Assembly: GCA_037893245.1 (NCBI GenBank)
Contig: JBAIAA010000313.1
Location: 990,001-1,054,000 of the forward strand
Reading direction: 5' to 3'
Length of the DNA: 64,000 bases
Source: Crossaster papposus
Lineage: Eukaryota; Echinodermata; Asteroidea; Velatida; Solasteridae
How positions within the stretch are numbered: position 1 is the first letter of the stretch; the number at the start of each line of letters is the position of its first letter. This document shows positions 58,801-64,000 of this stretch, piece after piece. Under the pieces are notes generated by a model. That model had not been told where the DNA came from and searched no databases. It was given only the letters and a program-made list of their open reading frames with translations. The translations under genes and the position numbers were made by a program.

Positions 58801-60721
58801 CTCTCTTACAGTATCTTACAACACATGCAACACATCAAAACACAACACGACACAACACGACACAACACGACACAACACGACACAACAAAACACAACACGA
58901 CACAACACAACACAACACAACACAACACAACCCGACGCAACACAGCACAACACGACACGACACGACACGACACGACACAACACAGCACGACACAACACAG
59001 CACGACACAACACGACAACCTTACCAATGTGGACCTTACTGGATGGGGTTGCACGTTTTGGCTATTGTTTTCAGTTCGGTCTATTTATACCCAATTTGTA
59101 AGAGTTGAATCGGTTGGCTTGTTATTTTGTATTCTTAGCGGTTCTTTCCTCGCCTTCCATCACTATGACCAGGGGCCAATTTAATAGAGCTGCTAAGCAC
59201 AACAATTTGCTTAGCATGACAATTTGTCCTTGGCAAAAACAAGGTTACAGACCAAATTTTCACCTGATCTTTATTGATCTGGATTGATAATCAGCTGTTT
59301 GTTTGCCTAGCTTGAAAAACACGTATAATTTTGGCTGGTAACCTGTTTCTAATGAGCAAGACCTTTTGGTGCTAAGCAAATTGTTTTGCTTAGCAGCTCT
59401 ATGAAATTGGCCCCTGGGTTCGAATCTGGCCTGGGCCAATAATGGATTGGGTTTTCAGTCCCTGCCTGACTCTGTATGGTTTTTCCCGGGATATTCTTCT
59501 GGGGTTTTTCTCCTACGTCTAAAACTATACCTTCTTCTCATTGTCTTCTCTCTACAGGTTTCTTCAGGCTTACGAGCTACAGTGATGAGGCCACTTTTGA
59601 TAGATCCTTGATTAAATTTTTGTTTAATTAAAAAGAATCTTACCCGACACAGTTTTCTCGAAGAGAACTTTTCCATCGAAGGTGAGGGACAACTTGGCGC
59701 CGATTTGCTCAGAAAGGAAAGTCACGTTGGCACAAGCTGCAGTCAATAAAACAGGGTGGAATTGTTTTGTGAATGAACAATTTCAAAAGACCCAAATCTA
59801 ATCTAAACTATAGGAACGACACGGAGTTTAATCCAAAGAGCCAATTGAGTTTGCACTTGAGTCATTTCAATCAAATCCAATAAAGTTTCCCTCTAAAACG
59901 TGTGGTTCTTAACATTTTAGTTGGTGAAAGAGCAGATATTCGCTTCTTTTTTAATAAAAGTAAAGCAACAAATACCAATTTTAGATTTATTTTGTTTTTA
60001 CGATGGCAGGTTTGATTTCTTCCCCTTAAGATAAATAAAAACAGTTGGTTGAAGTCCGACTTTCTAAACGACACCATGTGCGCAGTATTAATTCACAATT
60101 GTACAAACCTTGTCTTCTAACTCAATGAAGATGTTTCGGGATACCTTAAAGGGATCGTATACGTTTGGTAATTGTAACCCACTGTTTGTTTCAATCCTAT
60201 ATACTTATAGATATATACCATAAAACTAACCTGTACAAATTTCATTTTAAAAGGTGGTAGCGATTTTGAGATATTGCCGAAAATCTGGAGCGGTTATGTC
60301 CACGCAGGAAGAATAATCTGCATTGGAATACACAATCTGAGAAACGTCACTGCAGTAATGCTTCTCAGATTTAAATATTTGAGGATAACAAGTGATATCT
60401 TTTTTCACAACCGCAGTACCTTGAAGTGAAAAGTTTCTTTTAAAAAATGCATTATACTATCCAAAGCTGCTGTACTTCTTACCAAGTATAGTTTTTATTG
60501 CCATAAATTGTTGGAGTAATTACTAAACGTATACGATCCCTTTAACAAATATCTGTGGTGAGTATGGTGGCGTATACCTTTTGAGTTGATTCCAAGAGCG
60601 GAAATCTTGACGGGCTGACAGCATCCGCAATCTTTGCCTTTGCACGAACAGGGCGAAGCAGCCACCGACTGCCGGCCTCCTGAAAGCTCCGTCCAAGCTA
60701 CATCGTCACTTTGAACTTGGT
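43492..60721 (-). CDS. multidomain gene of six tandem DUF4773-like cassettes (5' end not found)
   Basis: Eighteen minus-strand exons join in one frame (2,705 nt, about 900 residues) with a single stop at 43492-43494. The order repeats six times: exon A (cysteine cluster C-x-C-x4-C-x-C-C), exon B (CANVTFLSEQIGAKLSLTF type), exon C (NPDPVCV, CAELY, GCAK, LGCFKM). Every complete exon starts and ends in phase 1, with GT-AG borders. A typical cassette has ten cysteines, suggesting disulfides and secretion. From memory the pattern (CxCC cluster, IGVSLTLTI..KVIF.KTVS, NPPPICV, LGCF) matches the Pfam family DUF4773, known as single-domain secreted proteins of unknown function in insects and others. 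Five separate genes plus one is less likely: exons C1-C5 end in donors, not stops. The first exon with a signal peptide is not recognisable in 60,760-64,000. Confidence 0.8.
43839..43983. mobile_element. TTAA-flanked MITE, family CCAGTTCGCGCC, copy 3
   Basis: TTAAACAGTTCGCG and CGCGCGAACTGGTTAA are the ends. It lies in the last intron of the DUF4773-like gene, ending about 30 bp before the terminal exon, so it borders the branch-point region. Confidence 0.75.
44196..44212. repeat. C homopolymer, about 17 bp
   Basis: C run in the intron between cassette 6 exons B and C. Confidence 0.9.
44585..44677 (-). CDS. cassette 6, exon B
   Basis: Acceptor CCCTGCAG, donor TCAC|GTAAGT, 93 nt, phase 1-1. 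Reads CITVQYLSTAIGVSLTLTI then DKKVIFKKTVS, the copy closest to the family pattern I remember. Confidence 0.8.
44795..44938. repeat. palindromic repeat
   Basis: GTTCGAATTGCTGGTTTTGG...ACCGTTGCTATGCTGTTGC is mirrored by GCAACAGTATAGCAACGG...GCCAAAGCCAGCAATTC. A small inverted-repeat element in the intron between cassette 6 exons A and B. Confidence 0.75.
44938..45560 (-). repeat. two copies of a tRNA-like repeat
   Basis: Units at about 44938-45200 and 45258-45560 each hold a minus-strand tRNA-like B-box (GGTTCGAGTC) and a shared block (GAAATGTGCTTGCGAA, TTTCGGCAGA, AAAATAGCAG) on the plus strand. The cloverleaf is degenerate, so these are retroposon copies rather than tRNA genes. Confidence 0.55.
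45628..45759 (-). CDS. cassette 6, exon A
   Basis: Acceptor GTCTTCACTAG, donor CCAAG|GTGAGT, 132 nt, phase 1-1. The diverged reading is TEWMDLELSEG then CNCSKDQCQCCQHIKVKKLK. The cysteine spacing is identical to the other cassettes. Confidence 0.8.
45860..46208 (+). mobile_element. tRNA-derived SINE with LINE-like tail
   Basis: Its head contains the RNA polymerase III B-box GGGTTCGAGTCC and the body TGCCCTTGGGCAAGGCACTT and GTAAATGGGTACCTG, familiar from SINEs of marine animals. The tail AGCGCTTTGAGAC...AAAGCGCTATATGAGCACC and ATTACTATTA resembles the LINE tail at 36288-36356. Confidence 0.85.
46733..46862. repeat. short inverted-repeat element
   Basis: AATATTGAGTGGCT and AGCCACTCAATATT bracket about 100 bp in the intron between cassettes 5 and 6. 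Confidence 0.6.
46892..47165 (+). repeat. minisatellite GTGGGGTGGCGA with higher-order unit
   Basis: The basic 12-bp unit GTGGGGTGGCGA is repeated with variants. A longer block CGCCGAGGCAAGTATGTTTT plus GGTGAGTGG recurs three times (about 46920, 47030, 47165). Long frames on both strands here are repeat artefacts. Confidence 0.85.
47991..48188 (-). CDS. cassette 5, exon C
   Basis: 198 nt, one codon longer than in cassettes 1-4 (KFSGTEIGAEIC), phase 1-1, with the same four cysteines. Confidence 0.8.
48700..48812 (+). repeat. (ACACAACACG)n array, cassette 5
   Basis: Ten-base unit, about ten copies, in the intron between exons B and C of cassette 5. It is the same position as the pentanucleotide arrays of the other cassettes. 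Confidence 0.9.
49211..49303 (-). CDS. cassette 5, exon B
   Basis: 93 nt, phase 1-1, donor TCGA|GTAAGA. The diverged reading is CVNVTFISEQIGAKLFITF then DGKVISEKTVS. Confidence 0.8.
49755..49898 (-). CDS. cassette 5, exon A
   Basis: 144 nt, phase 1-1, TELSEGRPSVAAS and ISALKINSK. No MITE follows its donor, unlike cassettes 1-4. Confidence 0.8.
50281..50475 (-). CDS. cassette 4, exon C
   Basis: 195 nt, phase 1-1, NPDPVCVKFPGKIGAKIC through LGCFKM. Confidence 0.8.
50944..51225 (+). repeat. (CACAG)n(CACAA)n array, cassette 4
   Basis: About 16 CACAG units followed by about 31 CACAA units. The Cys/Val/Leu frames on the minus strand are artefacts. Confidence 0.95.
51606..51698 (-). CDS. cassette 4, exon B
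   Basis: 93 nt, phase 1-1, CANVTFLSEQIGAKLSLTF. Confidence 0.8.
52038..52435. mobile_element. TTAA MITE AGGGATCGTATACG in cassette 4
   Basis: Ends TTAAAGGGATCGTATACGTT and AACGTATACGATTCCTTTAA. It lies 32 bp inside the intron from the exon A donor. The same site in cassette 5 is empty (TCTTAACAAATATC at 49717-49730). Confidence 0.9.
52468..52611 (-). CDS. cassette 4, exon A
   Basis: 144 nt, phase 1-1. Same protein as cassette 3 exon A. Confidence 0.8.
52994..53188 (-). CDS. cassette 3, exon C
   Basis: 195 nt, phase 1-1. It carries TMAS where cassettes 1, 2 and 4 have TVAS. Confidence 0.8.
53662..53915 (+). repeat. (CACAG)n(CACAA)n array, cassette 3
   Basis: About six CACAG and about 35 CACAA units. 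The same flanks as cassette 4, but a different block ratio. Confidence 0.95.
54296..54388 (-). CDS. cassette 3, exon B
   Basis: 93 nt, phase 1-1, DGKVLFAKTVS ending. Matches cassette 4 exon B. Confidence 0.8.
54728..55125. mobile_element. TTAA MITE AGGGATCGTATACG in cassette 3
   Basis: Same site and near-identical sequence as in cassette 4, including the ATTCC variant in the right end. Confidence 0.9.
55158..55301 (-). CDS. cassette 3, exon A
   Basis: 144 nt, phase 1-1. Identical in protein to cassette 4 exon A (TELLEGRSSVAAS, then CSCKGKDCGCC). Confidence 0.8.
55677..55871 (-). CDS. cassette 2, exon C
   Basis: 195 nt, phase 1-1, four cysteines, NPDPVCV through LGCFKM. It keeps the TVAS form. 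Confidence 0.8.
56335..56372 (+). repeat. short (CACAA/CACGA)n array, cassette 2
   Basis: Only about eight units, with flanks shared with cassettes 3 and 4. Confidence 0.9.
56440..56735 (+). repeat. SINE-like unit in the B-C introns (representative copy)
   Basis: CACTATGACCCGGGTTCGAA contains a B-box-like core, followed by TCTGGCCTGGGCCAATAATG. Equivalent copies lie at 48900-49195, 51320-51600, 54010-54290 and 59110-59640 (split by a MITE). It was duplicated with the cassettes. Confidence 0.5.
56739..56831 (-). CDS. cassette 2, exon B
   Basis: 93 nt, phase 1-1, CANVTFLSEQIGAKLSLTF then DGKVIFEKTVS. Donor TCGG|GTAAGA. Confidence 0.8.
57164..57567. mobile_element. TTAA MITE AGGGATCGTATACG in cassette 2
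   Basis: Same site. The right end keeps GATCCC, and TTACTAAACG replaces TTACCAAACG, a variant shared with cassette 1. Confidence 0.9.
57600..57743 (-). CDS. cassette 2, exon A
   Basis: Same borders and length as cassette 1 exon A. It reads DDVTW where the others have DDVAW. The upstream in-frame ATG seen before other A exons is put out of frame here by an indel, supporting intron status for that sequence. Confidence 0.8.
58126..58320 (-). CDS. cassette 1, exon C
   Basis: Acceptor TTTGTCACAG, donor CAAG|GTGATA, 195 nt, phase 1-1. Encodes VKNPDPVCVKFPGKIGAKIC ... GCAKVEGQLLGK ... VDLGCFKMPLKKNNQ. The Q in GQLL is unique to this copy. Confidence 0.8.
58840..59018 (+). repeat. mixed CACGA/CACAA/CACAG array, cassette 1
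   Basis: Interspersed pentamers without clear blocks, in the intron between exons B and C of cassette 1. Confidence 0.9.
59174..59412. mobile_element. MITE GGCCAATTTCATAGAGCTGC unique to cassette 1
   Basis: It interrupts a sequence intact in cassettes 2-5 (ATGACC[C/A]GGGTTCGAATC). CCAGG precedes and CCTGG follows the element, a probable 5-bp target duplication with one mismatch. Confidence 0.85.
59644..59736 (-). CDS. cassette 1, exon B
   Basis: Acceptor GACTGCAG, donor TCGG|GTAAGA, 93 nt, phase 1-1. Encodes CANVTFLSEQIGAKLSLTF then DGKVLFEKTVS, a predicted beta-strand pair with one cysteine. Confidence 0.8.
60146..60545. mobile_element. TTAA MITE AGGGATCGTATACG in cassette 1
   Basis: Same site, sharing the TTACTAAACG variant with cassette 2. 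Confidence 0.9.
60578..60721 (-). CDS. cassette 1, exon A
   Basis: Acceptor CCTGACCTTACAG, donor AAAAG|GTATAC, 144 nt, phase 1-1. Encodes acidic VQSDDVAWTELSGGRQS then CSCKGKDCGCCQPVKISAL. This is the most 5' exon I can support. Confidence 0.8.
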
Positions 60722-60849
60722 CTGTAAGGTCAGGTAGATTAGTGTAAACACTGCTCATTCAAAATGAAAAAAGCACGGAATTTAGCACACAACCATAGTA
60801 TGTTATTTATGAGAAAATTATTAGGCTTCTATGGCCATCGCTTGTCTGT

Positions 60850-60963
60850 CTTTTGAACAAAATATATATATATATAGGTACATAGAATATAACGACCAAT
60901 TTTCAGTCTTTTGAACAAAATATATATATATATAGGTACATAGAATATAACGACCAATTTTCA
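60850..60963 (+). repeat. 57-bp tandem duplication with (TA)n
   Basis: TCTTTTGAACAAAATATATA...AACGACCAATTTTCA occurs twice in direct succession. Confidence 0.9.
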
Positions 60964-61351
60964 AAATGTAGAAAATGGTTGGCATCGCTTGTTATTTTTT
61001 CAAAAGACAAATTTGCAGTGGTTTTATGGACTTTCTCAGGACATACCAGTGTACAAAACGTCATGCTTTGATCATCAAGTGAACAATTCTATACTGCAAA
61101 GATAATATACACGACAGCCTCAATATACATATAAATGGGTATAAAACTGCCACTGTAGATGGGCGTTCTGGCAAAATGAGACGGAAATTGGGGCATTCCA
61201 CAGTGGTAAAAAACAACCTGCAATGTGTGATATTTAATCTGCACATACTTTAAAGGAAAAGTACAACAATCCTGGACTACAAATGGGTTGGTGCTCTACA
61301 GGTAAGTATCGTTAATGGACTCCCATCACACTTGGGGGGGGGGGGGTACCG

Positions 61352-62275
61352 ACTTGAGGGTTCATATTGGGCTTTTGACAGAATAACCAAAACTTGAGCA
61401 ATGTTGCTGGAAGGTAGAAGTTAACGTATGGTTTTCTTTTTAAAGAAGAATCCCTCGTAACAGATGGCAAATGGCTGTATTGTTTGGCAATGACCAACCA
61501 TCTGGAAAGTCTTTGTGGATTGCACCAATGGCTAGTCTATAATTCTTTATTATGGCTACTGTTAATCTTAGACTCGAAAAGATAAACCAGACAATCCCTA
61601 ATACCCGTTAAAGAGGTATTGGATCGAGAGAGTGCCGTTTACGCCATTTTATATAAATGGTGTGATCTATAGCTGATATCGTAGACAGCGTGTCGAGGGT
61701 CTAAGACTATGTGCTGCAAAGGTCGGCGGCCTTTCGTGAAAGTTCTGCTGATGCAAAGGATCTCCTGACAGTGTCCGACAAGTCAGTTGAAGACCTTCCG
61801 GGGTTGGGTTAATGAATCCCGACACCGGTTTAAGGAAGCGTTTACTTCCTTGTTGTGAAAACGATTATGCCATTATGAATTCTCTGAATGAATTCAGTTT
61901 GTTTCCTGTCTCAATTTTCAGACCACGTCTCAGATCACTGTTTCGGTTTCTATAGACACCGTAGTCGGGCAGATTGGTGAACAGCATAGTACTATAAATG
62001 CCTACAATTTGGTACACAATATTATATAGTATTACACGAGAAATATGTGTCGCTCTATGGCCAACGCAGATTTGACCTTTGAAAATTGTAGATATCGAAT
62101 AACATGCAATGGCAGCCTGTTTTTGAAAATTGCTTGTTTATATTCTATCTGTATTATTTTTCAAAGTACAAATCTGCGATGGCCCAATAGCCGAAAATCT
62201 ACCTCATGACATACATTTACCATAACTGTGTGACAAATGCCAGTGCTTTTATCATCAAGCAGTGGTGGATTGCCC
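61352..62275 (+). repeat. 0.9 kb direct duplication, copy 1
   Basis: Begins ACTTGAGGGTTCATATTGGG and ends AAGCAGTGGTGGATTG. Collinear with 62898-63853, with small indels. I found no coding exon in either copy. Confidence 0.85.
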
Positions 62276-62404
62276 CTGTCAAATGAACAATGTTCACCAT
62301 TCTGCCCGACTTACAGCAGTTTCCTGTTAACCTTAGTCGTGGGGGGCTGGGGGATGCACAGTATCGACCCTTATAATGTTTCAGTACATAGCAGTAAACC
62401 AATA

Positions 62405-62580
62405 AGCTAAGTTTGCTCACAAAATATATTTAATACACAAATAAACCACAAGAGAAAACCGACTAGCTACATTTTTATATATTTTAAAGTTAACAAAGAA
62501 ATTGCCAAGGCGAGACTCAAACCTGCGACCTCCGAAATACTGGACCAGCGCTCTACTAACTGAGCTATCTTGCCCTATGT
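62405..62580 (-). mobile_element. tRNA-derived SINE, copy 1
   Basis: Minus strand: GATAGCTCAGTTAGTAGAGC (A-box region) and GGTCGCAGGTTTGAGTCTC (B-box), then a body ending near AATACACAAATA. It looks like a tRNA head, but the acceptor and anticodon stems are poor. Confidence 0.7.
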
Positions 62581-62704
62581 TGGCGGTGTCCCAAATTGTC
62601 AGTATATTTGTTCGAGGGCGCTGTAGTCAGAAGTCATAAACACGGCATTGCGACAGGGATCGCGCCATTGTGTGGAGGACTCAGTGAGGATACGACTTTT
62701 TATC

Positions 62705-62848
62705 TTACAATACACAAATACATCACATGGGAAAACTGACTAGGTAAATTTTCACAAATGTCAAAGAAATTGGCAAGGTGGGACTCGAACCTGCGACCTC
62801 CAAAACACCGGGCCGGCGCTCTACCAACTTAGCTATTTTATCGCTCTA
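62705..62848 (-). mobile_element. tRNA-derived SINE, copy 2
   Basis: Minus strand: ATAGCTAAGTTGGTAGAGCG and GGTCGCAGGTTCGAGTCCCA, with the same body as copy 1 (GTCAAAGAAATTGGCAAGG on the plus strand). Confidence 0.7.
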
Positions 62849-62897
62849 AAAACTCCTGGGCCCAATTCCATAAAAGCATTCCAACTTAGTATATTAT

Positions 62898-63853
62898 TAA
62901 GACTTGAGAGTTTATATTGGGCTTTTGACAGAATAACCAAAACTTGAGCAATGTTCCCGGAAGGTAGAAGTTTATGTATGGTTTTCTTTTTAAATAAAGA
63001 AGAATCCTTCGTAACAAATGGCAAATGGCTGTATTGTTTGACAATGACCAACCATCCGAAGATTGCACCAATGGCTAATATATAATTCTTTATTATGGCT
63101 ACTGTTAATCTTAGACTCGAAAAGATAAACCAGAAAATCCCCAATACCCGTTAAAGAAGTATCGGATCGAGAGAGTGCCGTTTACGCCATTTTATATAAA
63201 TGGTGTGATCTATAGCTGATATCGTAGACAGCGTGTCGAGGGTCTAAGACTCTGTGCTGCAAAGGTCGGCGGCCTTTCATGCAAGTTTTACTGATGTAAA
63301 GGATCTCCTGACAGTGTCCGACAAGTCAGTTGAAGACATTCCGGGGTTGAGTTAATGAATCCCGACACCGGACGGTTGAAACAACGGTATATGGCAAAAT
63401 GCGTTTACTTCCTTGTTGCGAAACGATTATGTCGATATAAATTCTCGGAATGAATTCAGTTTGTTTCCTGCCTCAATTTTCAGACCACGTCTCAGATCAC
63501 TGTTTCGGTTTCTATAGACACCATAGTCGGGCAGATTGGTGAACAGCATAGTATAGGATTGTTCATTTGATGATAAATGCCTAAAATTTGGTACACAATA
63601 TTATATAGTATTACACGAGAAATATTTGTCGCTCTATGGCCAACGCAGATTTGACCTTTGAAAATTGTAGATATCGAATAACATGCAATGGCAGCCTGTT
63701 TTTGAAAATTGCTTGTTTATATTCTATCTGTATTATTTTTCAAAGTACAAATCTGCGATGGCCCAATAGCCGAAAATCTACCTCATGACATACATTTACC
63801 ATAACTGTGTGACAAATGCCAGTGCTTTTATCATCAAGCAGTGGTGGATTGGG
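62898..63853 (+). repeat. 0.95 kb direct duplication, copy 2
   Basis: Same sequence as copy 1 about 1.55 kb further on, with extra blocks such as ATGCGTTTACTTCC in a longer context. It ends at the G run at 63851. Confidence 0.85.
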
Positions 63854-63914
63854 GGGGGGGGGGGGGGTTGGCGGGCGTTGCAACTCACCACCCCCCCCCC
63901 CCCCCCCCCCCCCC
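63851..63914. repeat. G17 run followed by C26 run
   Basis: Seventeen G at 63851-63867 and about 26 C at 63889-63914, separated by 21 bp: an inverted homopolymer pair able to form a hairpin. Confidence 0.9.
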
Positions 63915-64000
63915 TTTCCCTTCGGCTGCTGGACAAAGTTTATTTTATTGCCAAAAAAACCCCGAAACTCCCGAAAATTGGTATAGAATCGATGTACATG

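Noticed and set aside
62505-62848. Two minus-strand tRNA genes
   Set aside because: A- and B-box motifs are present, but the acceptor and anticodon stems do not pair well, and both copies continue into the same non-tRNA body, as expected for a SINE.

Overview
The window is animal nuclear DNA: AT-rich, with small exons, GT-AG introns and dense non-autonomous transposons. The mix of short inverted-repeat elements, L2/CR1-type LINE and tRNA-derived SINE, plus two host genes with clear metazoan relatives, suggests a marine invertebrate deuterostome. An echinoderm is my best guess, but that is inference only. All host coding sequence I can support is on the minus strand.

Region 1 (1 to about 25,900): no host gene recognised. 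It is a mosaic of palindromic elements (MITEs), G/C homopolymers and a decayed LINE reverse transcriptase tail (21,668-21,978). Three MITE families end in TTAA, the target of piggyBac-type transposases.

Region 2 (25,951-33,561, minus): a complete four-exon SUB1 gene (PC4, the ssDNA-binding transcriptional coactivator), 131 residues, every junction in phase. Its introns hold a roughly 1.4 kb, 13-bp minisatellite, a precise 878-bp hAT-type element with an 8-bp target duplication, and several MITEs. One MITE sits 22 bp from a splice donor.

Region 3 (34,043-39,898): a 5.9 kb foldback-like element. Its arms of about 1 kb consist of 146-bp tandem repeats. It carries a broken minus-strand cargo gene with a duplicated acidic exon, and its left arm is split by a 5'-truncated L2/CR1-like LINE. 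A second hAT-like element follows (39,978-40,899).

Region 4 (43,492-60,721, minus): the main discovery. Eighteen exons form six tandem three-exon cassettes. Each cassette encodes a cysteine-rich domain of about 144 residues that I recognise from memory as DUF4773-like. All exons are flanked by phase-1 introns, and only the last has a stop codon. This reads as one multidomain, probably secreted, protein of at least 900 residues built by whole-cassette duplication. The signal-peptide exon is not in view. MITE insertions that are present in some cassettes and absent from others date the duplications and show exact empty target sites.

Region 5 (60,760-64,000): no gene seen. It contains a direct duplication of about 0.95 kb with two tRNA-derived SINE copies between the halves.
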